Notes: generated by a model not told the origin, from the sequence alone. Shown: positions 1 to 9,998, counted from the stretch's first letter. The stretch: 64,000 bases of DNA from Nguyenibacter vanlangensis (GCF_038719015.1 NZ_CP152276.1:1560001-1624000), one strand, 5' to 3'. A program made the numbers and translations.

Positions 1-162
1 CGTGTCGTCCCCCGCCGCGCCGCCGATCCCCTGGGCCATGGCCGACCGGAAGGACGGTGCGAACAAGCCGAGAGCCGACGCGCCGGACACCATCAGCATA
101 TTGCGGCGGGACACCATACGGCCGCGCGCGCGCGGCGTCCCCCGCATTTCAGTATTTTCCAT
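1..162 (-). CDS. Tat-exported protein, N-terminus only (partial)
   Basis: The start of a minus-strand gene that runs off the left edge. The ATG at 162 is preceded at about 5 bases by GGAAAAG, a fair ribosome site. The first 54 residues show a twin-arginine signal (SRRNMLMVSG near residues 18-27), a short Ala/Leu/Phe hydrophobic stretch and a probable cleavage site after SAMAQG. This indicates export of a folded, possibly cofactor-bearing enzyme to the periplasm. The mature domain lies outside the window, so no function can be given. A second in-frame ATG at 117 would remove the first 15 residues but keep the twin arginines. Confidence 0.75.
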   Translation of the reverse strand, partial: MENTEMRGTPRARGRMVSRRNMLMVSGASALGLFAPSFRSAMAQGIGGAAGDDT

Positions 163-926
163 ATCTTTTCCGATTTATCGAAAGCGTGAATTTAAAAATT
201 CAAGAAATACGCAAAATCTTCTTCCCAGCGTCAGCGGACTTTACCAGAAGGGTGGACAATCCATAATCGCGGAAATTTGTGAGCGCAATGCGCCGGGACC
301 GCGGACGGGAGGGCGAACAGGTAACTTTTTTTTGACCACGAAAAGGAGAGCCGTTCATTTGGAAAAACAGCCCGTCAATTACATGATATCAGAAGAATAA
401 TTCCATAATTCACAGTTAATTATAAATATTTGAATGTTATTTCAAGTAAATACCGATCAAGACCGGCATATTGCCGGGATTTTACGAAATATTAACATAA
501 TTTTTATATAATATCAATTTTATTATATGATTTCTTAGGCAGGAATAAATAATTATTTATGTTATTTTATTTTCCCAGAAGCATTCACGGCACATATTAA
601 ACAGATATTTAATTTAGTAACCTAAGTATAAATTATTATTTAATCAGACGATACTTCCACGATTTTACGTTCTGTAGATTTTACACCGTATATTTTTTTA
701 AACGGACCTTTCCGAAAGAACAATTTTCCGTCTCGTGACCGGCGGCTCTCCTTGGACAACACGGACATCCATGGAGCGCAATAACGGAATCGAACAGTCT
801 ATGCTAAGCCGGGTCCCAGTGATCCATGCCCCGATACGAAAGAAGACTTGATGCCCCCATTCCCCTCATGAATCGAATGCCTCTTTTTCACAGATAAAAA
901 ATTTCGCTGTTTCCCATAGGACTCCA
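163..926. other. AT-rich intergenic region without a gene
   Basis: About 760 bases separate the divergent Tat-protein and porin genes. From roughly 395 to 710 the base composition is strongly AT-rich, with runs of A/T such as those at 490-530, in sharp contrast with the GC-rich surroundings. I see no ORF with a ribosome site and family resemblance; the short frame on the plus strand over 2-400 is antisense to the Tat gene and then runs through AT-rich filler. Likely roles are divergent promoters and upstream activating sequence, or a decayed insertion. Confidence 0.5.
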
Positions 927-2426
927 ATGGTTGGACGCAAGAAATGTCACCATTTACGTCACTTCATTGAAAGTGCCGCATGGTTCCTTGTCGCTTTTGT
1001 TCTGACGTCTTTCTGTCATTCGCACGGGGCGCATGCCCAGGCCCATGCCCAGACCCAGGCCGTCCCGCATGAGCTGATCGACCAGGGCGCGCCGCCGCCG
1101 GAATATCAGGGGATCGCCTATCCCATGGATAATGTCGGGGAATTCAATGTCGGCCCCATCATCCCGACGCTGGCGGGCGCGCCGCATCTGTTCGGCGACT
1201 GGCATGGCATCCAGCCCTGGCTGGTCAAGCGCGGCATTTTCCTGAATTTCTCTTTGAACGAGGAATATATGGGCAACATCACCGGCGGCAAGACCCGGGC
1301 GAACGTCCTGGCCGGCCAGGTCGCCGGAGAGCTGGATATCGACTGGCAACGCCTTGCCGGGGTGAACGGCTTCTGGACCCATATGCTCGTCGTCAATGGA
1401 CACGGCCGGAGCTTCAGCCAGGCCGTCGGCGATTCCGTTACCAACCCCGAACAGATCTACGGCGCGCGCGGCAACGTGGTCGCCCATCTCGTCGAACTCT
1501 ATGCGGACAAGACCTTTTTCAACAAACACGTCATCCTGTCCCTGGGCGACATCCCGACCGGCAGCTTCTTCTCCTTCGATTATACGGCCTGTTTCTTCAT
1601 GAACGTCTCGGTCTGCAGCAATTTCGCACCCGGGAAATACAATCCCGGAGGCCGCGACTGGCCCTCGGGGAATCTGGGCGGCGTTCTCAGGATCCGTCCG
1701 ACCGATCAGACCTATATCATGGGCGGCGTCTTCGCCGTCAGCCCGCACGCCTATAATGGCGGCATTTCGGGTTGGGCCATGGCGCAAAGCGGCCTTGGCA
1801 AGGTGACGTCGCAGTTCGAAATCGGATGGATGCCCGAATTCGGCCGGGACAAGCTGCGCGGCAACTACAAGATCGGCTATTGGTACGACAATTCGCGCTA
1901 TCCGAACCTGTACGAGGACATCAACGGCAATTCCTTCCAGGCCACGGGTCAGTCGCGCCGCTATGAAGCCGGCATGAACGTCGCCTGGCTGATGTTCGAC
2001 CAGATGCTTATGCGCAACGGACCGGGGCTGACCAACGGCCTGATCATCGAAGGCGGCGCAGGCTATGCGCAGGGCAACGAGGTCGCCATGCGCGACCGCG
2101 AATGGGTCGGCTTCGTGGACAGCGGCACATCCTGGCGCCGGCCGGGCGATTTCGTGGGCATCCTGTTCCAGCATGTCGACATGAGCCGTACCGTCAGCCT
2201 CCAGCAGGAATCCTCTCAAGCCCTCGGACAGCCCTTCCTGTCCAACCAGTGGGGCCCGGTTTACGGAATCCAGAACTGGGAAAACATGTACGAGGCGTTC
2301 TACAGCATCAACCTGGCACCGGCGACGAACCTTCAGGCCGATTTCCAGTATATGCAGCATCCCGGCGCCACGACGACCTTCAAGGACGTCGCCGTGCTCG
2401 GCGGTCAGTTCACGACGAATTTCTGA
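927..2426 (+). CDS. OprB-family carbohydrate-selective porin
   Basis: A 499-residue outer-membrane protein of the OprB family, which forms 16-strand beta-barrels for sugar diffusion. Residues 1-38 are a long signal peptide (KK near the start, hydrophobic AAWFLVAFVL, cleavage near AHAQ). The mature part has the OprB layout: LFGDWHGIQPWLVKRGI near the start of the barrel, then repeated aromatic strands, a YELADKTFF-like segment around residue 190, and a C-terminal QADFQYMQHPG strand pattern ending in Phe, the usual outer-membrane insertion signal. AGGA lies 8 bases before the ATG. In acetic acid bacteria such porins feed periplasmic sugar oxidation. Substrate cannot be read from sequence. Confidence 0.9.
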   Translation: MVGRKKCHHLRHFIESAAWFLVAFVLTSFCHSHGAHAQAHAQTQAVPHELIDQGAPPPEYQGIAYPMDNVGEFNVGPIIPTLAGAPHLFGDWHGIQPWLVKRGIFLNFSLNEEYMGNITGGKTRANVLAGQVAGELDIDWQRLAGVNGFWTHMLVVNGHGRSFSQAVGDSVTNPEQIYGARGNVVAHLVELYADKTFFNKHVILSLGDIPTGSFFSFDYTACFFMNVSVCSNFAPGKYNPGGRDWPSGNLGGVLRIRPTDQTYIMGGVFAVSPHAYNGGISGWAMAQSGLGKVTSQFEIGWMPEFGRDKLRGNYKIGYWYDNSRYPNLYEDINGNSFQATGQSRRYEAGMNVAWLMFDQMLMRNGPGLTNGLIIEGGAGYAQGNEVAMRDREWVGFVDSGTSWRRPGDFVGILFQHVDMSRTVSLQQESSQALGQPFLSNQWGPVYGIQNWENMYEAFYSINLAPATNLQADFQYMQHPGATTTFKDVAVLGGQFTTNF

Positions 2427-2470
2427 TGCGTCCCGCCGGGCCGAAGATGCCCTTCACACGACCCCCGGCG

Positions 2471-2525
2471 GCCTGCTTTATATGAAGCCTGCTTATATAA
2501 GCCCTGCTTGTATAAGCCCTGCCCG
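2471..2525 (+). repeat. Three imperfect ~15-bp tandem repeats
   Basis: Three copies of a unit close to GCCCTGCTTRTATAA follow each other just after the porin stop. The units differ by one or two bases. They end directly against the palindrome at 2528. The TATATAA/TGTATAA cores could also act as -10 elements for the following gene, but no matching -35 is evident. Confidence 0.6.
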
Positions 2526-2527
2526 AT

Positions 2528-2547
2528 CGGGACGGCATGCCGTCCCG
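2528..2547. terminator. Perfect 20-bp palindrome, hairpin candidate
   Basis: A perfect palindrome built on GGGACGGCATGCCGTCCC lies between the porin and the HbpS-like gene. It can form a 10-bp stem without a loop, or a shorter stem with a small loop, but no T-tract follows. It may be a Rho-aided terminator for the porin, or an operator for the next gene, whose start is 36 bases downstream. Confidence 0.4.
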
Positions 2548-2582
2548 CCCCTTTCCCACTCTCCCATCGACGGCGAACCATC

Positions 2583-3122
2583 ATGCGCTTTCTCTCCGGC
2601 CTGTCCCTCTCATTCGCGGCCTCTCCCGACGCGCGGCGCACGCCGGCGCGCGGCGCGCTGGCTGCGGCCTGCATGCTCGCCACGGGGCTGGTCCTTTCGC
2701 ATCCTGCCCTGTCCCAGGAGCGTGCCATGGACCTCGGCACATCGCTTGCCTTCATCGCGCACGCGGAGCACGCCGCCGAGGCCCGGCATGCGCATGTCGC
2801 GATCGCCATCGTCGATGCCGGCGGCAATCTCGTGGCGTTCCAGAAAATGGACGGCACGCAGCTCGGAAGCGTCAGGCTCGCGATCCTGAAGGCCAAGACC
2901 GCCGTGAACTATCTCCGCCCGACGGCGGACATGGAACACGCCTTGAACGCCGGCAACTACATGATCGCCACCCTGCCGGACACGCTCCCCGCGGGCGGCG
3001 GATATCCGATCATGGTGAACGGCAAGCTGATCGGCGCCCTCGGCCTCAGCGGCGGCGAAGGCGAAACGGATGCGACTCTGGCCAAAGAGGCCGTCACCCG
3101 GGGCGTCCAGACCATCAAGTGA
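2583..3122 (+). CDS. GlcG/HbpS (DUF336) family exported protein
   Basis: A 179-residue protein. An Arg-rich N-terminus and a hydrophobic stretch (ACMLATGLVLSHPALSQ, about residues 31-47) form a signal peptide, so it acts in the periplasm. The mature domain matches the GlcG/HbpS fold: VAIAIVDAGGNLVAFQKMDG, then a helical middle with LKAKTAV, and the Gly-rich GGGYPIMVNGKLIGALGLSGG close. Members bind heme or small oxidised metabolites; a few accompany glycolate and diol oxidation systems. The ATG at 2583 is chosen because it gives a proper signal peptide; an in-frame start at 2508 would read through the palindrome. No strong ribosome site is visible. Confidence 0.85.
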   Translation: MRFLSGLSLSFAASPDARRTPARGALAAACMLATGLVLSHPALSQERAMDLGTSLAFIAHAEHAAEARHAHVAIAIVDAGGNLVAFQKMDGTQLGSVRLAILKAKTAVNYLRPTADMEHALNAGNYMIATLPDTLPAGGGYPIMVNGKLIGALGLSGGEGETDATLAKEAVTRGVQTIK

Positions 3123-3180
3123 TGCAAACCGCCATGCCGCGTCGTCCCGAACGGGTGATGCGGCATGGCGGTCGCCGATG

Positions 3181-6100
3181 TCAGTGAAAATCCCTCGACC
3201 TGACGGAAATGGTCGCGGCCGCGCTCTCGAAACGCCCGGCCCCGGCGACGTCCCGGTTCCCGACATCGGCGAACAAGGGGGAAAGATCGGTCAGTTCCAG
3301 GGTGACCAGGTGGACGACGTCGCCCTCCCGCTGAACGCGCCCCTTCGCGGCCAGCATGGTCGCGGACAGGATGACCCGGCGATATTTCTCGAAAATATCC
3401 GGCCAGATGAGCAGATTGGCGATTCCCGTCTCGTCCTCCAGGGTCACGAAGCACACGCCCTCGCCTGACCCGGGGCGCTGGCGCACCAGCACCACGCCGG
3501 CGGCCTCCGCCCGGCATCCGTCGCGCATCGCCATGGCGGCGCGGCAGGAGACGAATCCCCGCTGCCGCAGATCCTCCCGCAGGAAAAATACCGGATGGGC
3601 GCGCAGGCTCAGCCCCACCATGTTGTAATCGTCCACGACCTCTGCCCCGGCCGGCAGCGGCGCCAGCGCGATCTCCGGCTCGAGGGTTTCCCGCTGCCGG
3701 TCCGCCGCCGCGAACAGCGGCAGCGGCGCGTCCCGCAGGCCCCGGATGGCCCAAAGCGCCTCCCGCCGCGCCAGCCCCAGGCCGGGGCGGAACGCATCGG
3801 CCCCGGCCAGTTTCACCAGGGCGGCCTGGGGAACCCCGGCCCGGCGCCACACGTCATCCACCGAGCCGAACGGCCGTTCGCCGCGCGCGCCGACGATGGC
3901 GGCGGCATGGGCGTTGGACAGCCCCTTGACCAGGCTCATGCCCAACCGCACCGCGCAGATCCCGTCCGCGCGCTCAGGCTCCTCCAGCGTGCTGTCCCAG
4001 CGCGAGGCATTGACGCAGACCGGCCGCACCGTGACCCCATGCTCCCGGGCATCCCGCACCAGTTGCGCGGGCGCGTAGAACCCCATCGGCTGGGAATTCA
4101 GCAGCGCGGCCAGGAACACATCCGGATGGCGGCATTTCAGCCATGAGGACGAATAGGCCAGGATGGCGAAACTCGCGGCGTGACTTTCCGGAAAGCCATA
4201 GGCGCCGAATCCTTCGAGCTGCCGATAGATCCGCTGGGCGAACTCTTCGGAATAATTGTTCCGCTTCATCCCTTCGATCAGCCGGGTCTGGAATTGCGAC
4301 ACGGTGCCCGTGTTCTTGAAGGTCGCCATGGCGCGGCGAAGCTGGTCGGCCTCCGAGGCGGTGAAATCGGCGCAGACCATCGCCACCTGCATCGCCTGCT
4401 CCTGGAACAGCGGCACGCCGAGGGTCTTTTTCAGCACCTTCTCCAGCGCGGGCGTCGGATAATCCTCGGGCTCCAGCCTCTCCCGCCGCCGCAGATAGGG
4501 GTGCACCATGTCGCCCTGGATGGGGCCGGGACGCACGATCGCGACTTCGATGACCAGGTCATAGAACGCCTGCGGCTTGAGCCGCGGCAGCATCGACATC
4601 TGGGCCCGGGATTCGATCTGGAACACGCCGATCGTGTCGGCCTTGCGGATCATCGCATATGTAGGCGGATCCTCGGCCGGAATGGTGGCCAGCGTATAAT
4701 GCTGTCCCTTGTGCGCGGCAAGCAGCTCCAGCCCCTTGCGCATGCAGGTCAGCATGCCCAGGGCCAGCACATCGACCTTCATGAATTTCAGGACGTCGAT
4801 ATCGTCCTTGTCCCATTCGATGATCTGCCGGTCGTCCATCGCCGCAGGCTCGATCGGCACCAGTTCGTCCAGCCGGTCGCGCGTCAGCACGAACCCGCCC
4901 GGATGCTGCGAGAGATGGCGCGGCACGCCGATCAGGCCCTGCGCCAGTTCCAGGGTCAGGCGGATCCGCCGGTCGTCCAGATTGATCCCGGTCCCGGAAA
5001 AATTCTCCGGATCGACAGTGCGCGACCATCCCCGGATCTGCCCCGCAAGCTGCCCGATCAGATCCTCGGGCAGCCCCATGACCTTGCCGACATCGCGCAG
5101 CGCGCCCTTGGCGCGATAGCGGATCACCACGGCGGTCAGGGCCGCGCGGTCGCGGCCATAATGTTCATAGACCCACTGGATGATTTCCTCGCGCCGCTCA
5201 TGCTCGAAATCGACGTCGATATCCGGCGGCTCTCCACGCGCCTCGGACACGAACCGCTCGAACAGCAGGGCATTGCGCGTCGGATCGATCGCGGTGATGC
5301 CGGTCACGTAGCAGACCGCCGAATTGGCCGCCGAGCCCCGCCCCTGGCAGAGGATCCCCCGCCGCCGCGCCTCCCGCACGATCGCATGCACCGTCAGGAA
5401 ATAGGGCGCATAACGCATGCGGCCGATCAGGCCGAGTTCATGCCGCAGGGTATTGCGCACAGTCTCGGGAACACCATCCGGATAGACCGATCGCGCGCTC
5501 CGCCAGGTCAGCGCCTCCAGCGCCTGCTGCGGGGTCTGGCCCGGCACGACGCTCTCGTCCGGATATTGATACGCCAGATCGTCCAGGCTGAACGCGCACC
5601 GCTCGACGATCTCCATGGTGCGGTCGATGGCCTCGGGATACCGGCCGAACAGCCGCGCCATCTCTTCCGGCGGTTTCAGGTAACGATCGGCATGGCGCTC
5701 CCGCGCGAAGCCCGCCGCGTCGATGGTGGTGTTGTGCCGGATGCAGGTGACGACATCCTGCAGGATACGCCGGTCATGGCTGTGGAACAGCACGTCATTC
5801 GTGACGACGGTCTTCACCCGGGCCTGCTGCGCAAGGCCGGCCAGTTCATAAAGCCGCATCTGGTCGTTCGGACGGCGGCGCAGGGTCAACGCCACATAGG
5901 CCCGCTCCCCGAATGCCGCGCGCAGCCTGCGCAGATGCAGCGCGCACGCATCATCGGCCCCACCCGGTGCCATTTCCGGCGCCAGTTCCGGCGCCAATTC
6001 CGGCACCAGTACGGCCAGCAGCCCCTCGTTCGATTCCGCCAGATCCCGCCAGGCGAGACTGCATTTCCCCTTCCCCGCCCGCGCCTTGCCCACAGAGAGC

Positions 6101-6375
6101 AGGCGGCATAACCGGCCATAGGCGGCGCGATCGGCGGGATAGACCAGGACGGGGGCGCAATCCGTCAGGTCCAGCCGGCAGCCGACCACCAGCCGCAACC
6201 CGCTTTCCCGTGCCGCGACATGGGCCTGCACCATGCCGGCCAGCGTGTTGCGGTCGGTGATGCCGAGCGCCCGGATGCCCAGCGCCTTGGCGCGTTCGAA
6301 CAGCTCGCGCGGGGACGACGCCCCGCGCAGGAAGGAAAAATGGCTGGTGACCTGCAATTCGGCATAGCGCGTCAT
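3181..6375 (-). CDS. dnaE2: Error-prone DNA polymerase DnaE2 (ImuC)
   Basis: A 1064-residue C-family polymerase of the DnaE2/ImuC type that works with ImuA and ImuB in damage-induced translesion synthesis. The N-terminal PHP domain begins at [19 protein letters not shown] and includes [12 protein letters not shown]. The polymerase active site carries [13 protein letters not shown] and [13 protein letters not shown], which supply the catalytic aspartates of the family. The C-terminal part has the helix-hairpin-helix and OB-fold regions ([14 protein letters not shown]). The ATG at 6375 overlaps the imuB stop by four bases (ATGA), so translation is coupled. Length is normal for DnaE2 and shorter than replicative DnaE. 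Expression is expected to depend on the LexA box upstream of imuA. Confidence 0.95.
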   Translation of the reverse strand: MTRYAELQVTSHFSFLRGASSPRELFERAKALGIRALGITDRNTLAGMVQAHVAARESGLRLVVGCRLDLTDCAPVLVYPADRAAYGRLCRLLSVGKARAGKGKCSLAWRDLAESNEGLLAVLVPELAPELAPEMAPGGADDACALHLRRLRAAFGERAYVALTLRRRPNDQMRLYELAGLAQQARVKTVVTNDVLFHSHDRRILQDVVTCIRHNTTIDAAGFARERHADRYLKPPEEMARLFGRYPEAIDRTMEIVERCAFSLDDLAYQYPDESVVPGQTPQQALEALTWRSARSVYPDGVPETVRNTLRHELGLIGRMRYAPYFLTVHAIVREARRRGILCQGRGSAANSAVCYVTGITAIDPTRNALLFERFVSEARGEPPDIDVDFEHERREEIIQWVYEHYGRDRAALTAVVIRYRAKGALRDVGKVMGLPEDLIGQLAGQIRGWSRTVDPENFSGTGINLDDRRIRLTLELAQGLIGVPRHLSQHPGGFVLTRDRLDELVPIEPAAMDDRQIIEWDKDDIDVLKFMKVDVLALGMLTCMRKGLELLAAHKGQHYTLATIPAEDPPTYAMIRKADTIGVFQIESRAQMSMLPRLKPQAFYDLVIEVAIVRPGPIQGDMVHPYLRRRERLEPEDYPTPALEKVLKKTLGVPLFQEQAMQVAMVCADFTASEADQLRRAMATFKNTGTVSQFQTRLIEGMKRNNYSEEFAQRIYRQLEGFGAYGFPESHAASFAILAYSSSWLKCRHPDVFLAALLNSQPMGFYAPAQLVRDAREHGVTVRPVCVNASRWDSTLEEPERADGICAVRLGMSLVKGLSNAHAAAIVGARGERPFGSVDDVWRRAGVPQAALVKLAGADAFRPGLGLARREALWAIRGLRDAPLPLFAAADRQRETLEPEIALAPLPAGAEVVDDYNMVGLSLRAHPVFFLREDLRQRGFVSCRAAMAMRDGCRAEAAGVVLVRQRPGSGEGVCFVTLEDETGIANLLIWPDIFEKYRRVILSATMLAAKGRVQREGDVVHLVTLELTDLSPLFADVGNRDVAGAGRFESAAATISVRSRDFH

Positions 6376-7922
6376 CCGAAGATCCCATGCAGGAACCAGC
6401 GCTGCGAACCGCTCTCGCCATGCTCGCCGTCGCCGGCGCGATAGATCCAGAACCGCGCGCCGGACGTGTCTTCCACGCGGAAATAATCCCGCACCGTGGC
6501 CAGTTCGGCGTCGCCCTGCCACCATTCGCCGAACACCCGCTCCGGACCGTCGGCGCATGCGACGCGCCGCCGCACGCCCCGCCAGACGAAGAACGCCGGC
6601 GGGTGATCCGGCAGCATCGCCATGGTCCCGATCGGCTCGGGATGCGGCAGCAGCCGGATCGGGCGCGGCCAATAACCGGGCCATTCCGCACGGGCGTCGG
6701 GCGCCAGAGCCGGGACGCGCGTGACCGACCGCTCGGGCACGTCGCTTTCCACCGGGGCGAGGCGATAGAGCGCCCGCATCCCCACCCGGTTGGCCAGGAT
6801 ATCGATCAGGCCGGAAAGATCGGCGTCCTCCTGCTCCACCAGCGCGGAGACATGCTGGCGGGTTTCGATCGGCTCGGTCAGCGTGGCGGTCAGCACCATG
6901 CGCTCGATGCCGAAGCCCGGATCGATGGTTTCGATCTTCTCGCACAGCAACCGGGCCAGGCGTTCTGCGTCGCGGACGGGCCGGCCCGTCGCGATCCGGA
7001 CGGCTTCGGCCCGACGATCCACCCGATGCAGCAGCAGGTCGAGCCGCCGCACCCCCAGCCCCCGCGCTTCCAGCCCGGAGCAGAGCGGCGGCACCAGCGT
7101 GCCGATCGCGCGCGCGATGGTCTCGGCCGCCGCAATCGGCTCGGCAAAGGCGCGGGCGGCCGAAACGGGATCGACCGGACGGACCGGCAGGATGGGTTCG
7201 TCGACGCGGCCGAGGGCCTGGTCCAGGCGCAGGGCGACCTCCGGCCCGAAACGCAGGGCCAGCGGCGCGCGGGGCGCATGGTCCAGGTCGCCGATCCGGC
7301 GCAGCCCCAGCTTGTCCAGGCCCGCAACGATGTTCTCGGGCAGGCGCAACGCCGCGATCGGCAGATCGGCGATCCTGTCGCGCAGGCCGCCGGCCGGCAC
7401 CACCACCGCCATATCCCGGGTCGTGCGGGCCACCGCATGGGCCGCGCCGAGCGTTCCGGCCGCCACGGCGCGGGCATGCACGCCCGAGGCGGCCAGCCGC
7501 CGGACGATATCGCGCAGCATGACCGTCTCGCCGCCATGCAGGTGATCGGCGCCGGTGGTGTCCAGCACCAGCCCGTCCGGCCGATCGAGGGCGACGATCG
7601 GCGCGATGCGCTGCTGCAGCCACAGCGCCAGCCGCTCCAGCGCGGCCAGGTCGGCCTCGGGCCGGGCGTCCATCACGGTCAGGCCGGGCACCAGCGCCTG
7701 GGCCTGGGCCACCGGCATGCCGGCGCGCAGGCCGAGCTTCCGGGCGGCGAGATCGGCGGCCAGCACGACGCGCCGGCTTCTCTCCCGTCCGGCCAGGACC
7801 AGCGGGACATCATGCGGAAGCGCGGCCTCGCCCAGATGCCGCCGCACCCGGTCGGTCGCCCAGAGCGGCAGGTACAGCGAGACGATCCGCCGCCCCGGGC
7901 AAAGCCAGTCTTCCCCGCTCAT
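6372..7922 (-). CDS. imuB: ImuB, Y-family polymerase-like mutagenesis protein
   Basis: A 516-residue ImuB protein. It resembles Y-family polymerases (DinB) but, as in other ImuB proteins, the N-terminal acidic metal-binding signature is replaced by [15 protein letters not shown], so it is thought to be a non-catalytic hub linking ImuA, DnaE2 and the beta clamp. The palm/finger part ([14 protein letters not shown], about residues 116-129) and helix-hairpin-helix segment are present. It ends in the four-base overlap with dnaE2 and begins 113 bases before the end of imuA, a long overlap. The start at 7922 is supported because conserved sequence begins about ten residues later. Confidence 0.93.
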   Translation of the reverse strand: MSGEDWLCPGRRIVSLYLPLWATDRVRRHLGEAALPHDVPLVLAGRERSRRVVLAADLAARKLGLRAGMPVAQAQALVPGLTVMDARPEADLAALERLALWLQQRIAPIVALDRPDGLVLDTTGADHLHGGETVMLRDIVRRLAASGVHARAVAAGTLGAAHAVARTTRDMAVVVPAGGLRDRIADLPIAALRLPENIVAGLDKLGLRRIGDLDHAPRAPLALRFGPEVALRLDQALGRVDEPILPVRPVDPVSAARAFAEPIAAAETIARAIGTLVPPLCSGLEARGLGVRRLDLLLHRVDRRAEAVRIATGRPVRDAERLARLLCEKIETIDPGFGIERMVLTATLTEPIETRQHVSALVEQEDADLSGLIDILANRVGMRALYRLAPVESDVPERSVTRVPALAPDARAEWPGYWPRPIRLLPHPEPIGTMAMLPDHPPAFFVWRGVRRRVACADGPERVFGEWWQGDAELATVRDYFRVEDTSGARFWIYRAGDGEHGESGSQRWFLHGIFG

Positions 7923-8598
7923 CGCAGGCCTCCACTTCGAAAGCGGCGGACTCGCCGGCCCGCGCCCGCATCAGTTCCAGCAGCCAGCGTCCCCGCCCTA
8001 CCCCGGGCACCGGCAACGGCCCGGAAGGCAGGACCGACACCCGCCAGCGCGTCACCGCCGCCGTCGGCTGGCCGAAATCCGCCGCGTCCGCCTGGCGGCG
8101 CCAGCGGCGGATCGCGATGCCCAGCGCCCCGGATGTCTCGGCGGCCAGTTGCAGGCGGCGCGAGGCGGGCATGGTCAGCCGCGCCACGTCCGCCACCACC
8201 GCCCCCGGTCCGCCATGGCGCAGCCCTTCCTCGAAACAGGCCAGCCCGTCACGATCGGTGCCGGCCTCCACGAAGATCACCCGCGCACTGGACAGGCCGG
8301 CCTGCTGCAGGGCCGGGGCGAACAGATCGGCACGGGTGACGATCCACAGCACCTTGCCCGTGGCGCGCGCGGCGATGCCGGCGGCGAACTGCCCGGCGGC
8401 GGCACAATGCAGGGCATCGGCGCCGCCGCCCGCGACCTCATGCAGCGCGCCCAGCGCCAGCCCGCCGCCGGGCAGCCGGCGATCGATCTCCCCGACGCCG
8501 AAGGGCAGCACGGCGCGCTCGCGCCCCGACCGGCCTTCGAGGCGGCTGATCTGCGCACGTAGCGCCTCCAGTGCCGGGCGCGTGTCGGGTTGCGTCAT
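7810..8598 (-). CDS. imuA: ImuA, RecA-like SOS mutagenesis protein
   Basis: A 262-residue ImuA, first gene of the SOS mutagenesis cassette. The sequence PFGVGEIDRRLPGGGLALGALHEVAG (in two halves, residues 32-57) is the family hallmark, followed by a RecA-like core (VLWIVTRADLFAPALQQAGL). It lacks a canonical Walker A. The product is needed with ImuB for DnaE2-dependent mutagenesis. The last ~37 codons overlap imuB in another frame; the overlapping tail still shows the [12 protein letters not shown] pattern typical of ImuA ends, so the overlap looks real. A LexA box lies 46 bases upstream of the start. Confidence 0.93.
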   Translation of the reverse strand: MTQPDTRPALEALRAQISRLEGRSGRERAVLPFGVGEIDRRLPGGGLALGALHEVAGGGADALHCAAAGQFAAGIAARATGKVLWIVTRADLFAPALQQAGLSSARVIFVEAGTDRDGLACFEEGLRHGGPGAVVADVARLTMPASRRLQLAAETSGALGIAIRRWRRQADAADFGQPTAAVTRWRVSVLPSGPLPVPGVGRGRWLLELMRARAGESAAFEVEACDERGRLALPGAADRLAVPAALGDRPGAAASGRGRASA

Positions 8599-8643
8599 GT
8601 CGCGGGTCCGTCAGGGCTCCCGGACAAGGCCGGGCGCGTTCAT

Positions 8644-8658
8644 GTTCCCTTTTTGTTC
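8644..8658 (-). promoter_or_regulatory. LexA (SOS) box upstream of imuA
   Basis: On the plus strand GTTC-CCTTTTT-GTTC: an exact GTTC-N7-GTTC direct repeat, the known alphaproteobacterial LexA operator. It ends 46 bases before the imuA start, the right place to repress the imuA-imuB-dnaE2 promoter. Damage-induced loss of LexA would release the cassette. Confidence 0.9.
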
Positions 8659-8680
8659 CTGATCGGACCGTGGAGTCAAG

Positions 8681-8699
8681 CCGCGGAGTCAATCCGCGG
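8681..8699. terminator. CCGCGG hairpin after the aminotransferase gene
   Basis: Two CCGCGG hexamers around a 7-base loop form a GC-rich stem 17 bases downstream of the minus-strand aminotransferase stop. No T-tract follows. It also lies upstream of the imuA promoter, so it may insulate the two units. Confidence 0.4.
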
Positions 8700-8715
8700 C
8701 GTCCCGCCTTGAAGG

Positions 8716-9939
8716 CTACCCCTTGTCGTAGGACGCGCGCGCGGCGTCGACAGCATTGCCTTGCGGGAGGGAGAAGCCCTCGGCGCGAAGGGAGGCCTCG
8801 AGTGCGGCGAGGGTGATGAGCACCTTGTGCTTCATGGCGTTGTAGCCCATGGCGCCGATGCGCCAGATCTTCCCCGCCAGGGGGCCGAAGGCGGTGCCGA
8901 TCTCGATTTCGAATTCCGCGCGCATGCGGGTGCGCACCGCCTCGCCGTCGATGCAATCGGGGATGTGCACGCCGGTGACGTTGGTCATGCGATGCGCGTC
9001 CTGGCCATACAGGGCCAGCCCCATGGCGCGCAGCCCGGCGCCCATCGCCGCCCCGGCCGCGCGGTGCCGGGCGAAGCGGGCCTCCAGCCCCTCTTCCACC
9101 ATGATCCGCGCCGCCTCGCGCGCCGCATAGAGCATGGAGGTCGCCTCGGTATGGTGGTTCAGCCGCTGCTCGGACCAGTAATCCATGACCATCGCCAGGT
9201 CGAAATAGTTCGAGCCGATGCGCGGCCGCGCGCCGTCGCGGCTGCCGGCGGTGCGGATCCCGGCCTCGACATGGCGGCGGGCCATGATGTGCGCCGCCGC
9301 GCGGTCCGAGATCGTGATCGGCGCCGAGCCCGGCGGGCCGCCCATGCATTTCTGCAGGCCGCCCGTCACCACATCCACCCCCCAGGCATCGGTCGCCACC
9401 GCCATGCCGCCCAAGGTGGCGGTGGCGTCGACATAGGACAGCACGCCGTGGCGGCGGCAGATGTCCCCCACCCCGTCCAGCGGCTGCGCCATGGTGGTGG
9501 AGGTGTCGCCGTGGATGGCCGCGAAGATTTGCGGCTGGTGCTCGACGATCGCGGCCTCGATCTGCCCGCGGGTCGCGACTTCGCCCCAGGGGATGTCGAG
9601 GGTGCGGATGTCGGCGCCGATGCGCCCGGCGATTTCCGACAGCAGCAGGCCGAAGCGACCGGCGCGCAGCACCAGCAGCCGCGCCCCCGGTTCGACCAGC
9701 GAGACCAGCGCCGCCTCGATCCCCGCCCGCGCCGTGCCGTCAACCAGGAAGGTCCAGCGGTTTTCCGTCATGAACACATGACGATACAGCGCCATCGTCT
9801 GGTTCATATACCCCGTCATCTCCGGGTCGAACTGCCCCAGCATGTCCGCCGCCATCGCGCGCAGCACCCGCGGATGCACGTTCACCGGCCCCGGGCCCAT
9901 CAGCAGCCGGTGCGGCGGGTCAATCTGTCCGAACATCAT
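8716..9939 (-). CDS. Class V aminotransferase (ureidoglycine/alanine-glyoxylate type)
   Basis: A 407-residue PLP enzyme of aminotransferase class V, closest in pattern to (S)-ureidoglycine-glyoxylate and serine/alanine-glyoxylate aminotransferases. It opens with HRLLMGPGPVNVHPRVL and LGQFDPEMTGYM, both typical of the group. The PLP-binding lysine lies in VVTGGLQKCMGGPPGSAPI. The start at 9939 is preferred because AGGGA stands about 6 bases upstream; an ATG at 9954 has no ribosome site. It follows the TonB-receptor gene after a hairpin. A ureidoglycine role would fit the hydantoinase and M20 amidohydrolase of the same island, but no allantoinase or ureidoglycolate enzyme is seen, so the amino donor stays open. 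Confidence 0.85.
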   Translation of the reverse strand: MMFGQIDPPHRLLMGPGPVNVHPRVLRAMAADMLGQFDPEMTGYMNQTMALYRHVFMTENRWTFLVDGTARAGIEAALVSLVEPGARLLVLRAGRFGLLLSEIAGRIGADIRTLDIPWGEVATRGQIEAAIVEHQPQIFAAIHGDTSTTMAQPLDGVGDICRRHGVLSYVDATATLGGMAVATDAWGVDVVTGGLQKCMGGPPGSAPITISDRAAAHIMARRHVEAGIRTAGSRDGARPRIGSNYFDLAMVMDYWSEQRLNHHTEATSMLYAAREAARIMVEEGLEARFARHRAAGAAMGAGLRAMGLALYGQDAHRMTNVTGVHIPDCIDGEAVRTRMRAEFEIEIGTAFGPLAGKIWRIGAMGYNAMKHKVLITLAALEASLRAEGFSLPQGNAVDAARASYDKG

Positions 9940-9972
9940 GTCATTCCCTACCATGGGAGGATTGAATGCAAG

Positions 9973-9988
9973 GGGGCGGCTTCGCCCC
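9973..9988 (-). terminator. Hairpin after the TonB-receptor gene
   Basis: GGGGCG-GCTT-CGCCCC: a 6-bp GC stem with a 4-base loop, 10 bases past the receptor stop on the minus strand. No T-run follows, so termination would need Rho or be partial, leaving some read-through into the aminotransferase gene. Confidence 0.45.
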
Positions 9989-9998
9989 GTCCTGAGTC

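Noticed and set aside
954..2360. 468-codon open frame antisense to the porin
   Set aside because: It mirrors the porin codon by codon in a GC-rich sequence, has no ribosome site and shows no family pattern.
4180..6111. 643-codon open frame antisense to dnaE2
   Set aside because: A shadow of high third-position GC; dnaE2 has complete motifs on the other strand.
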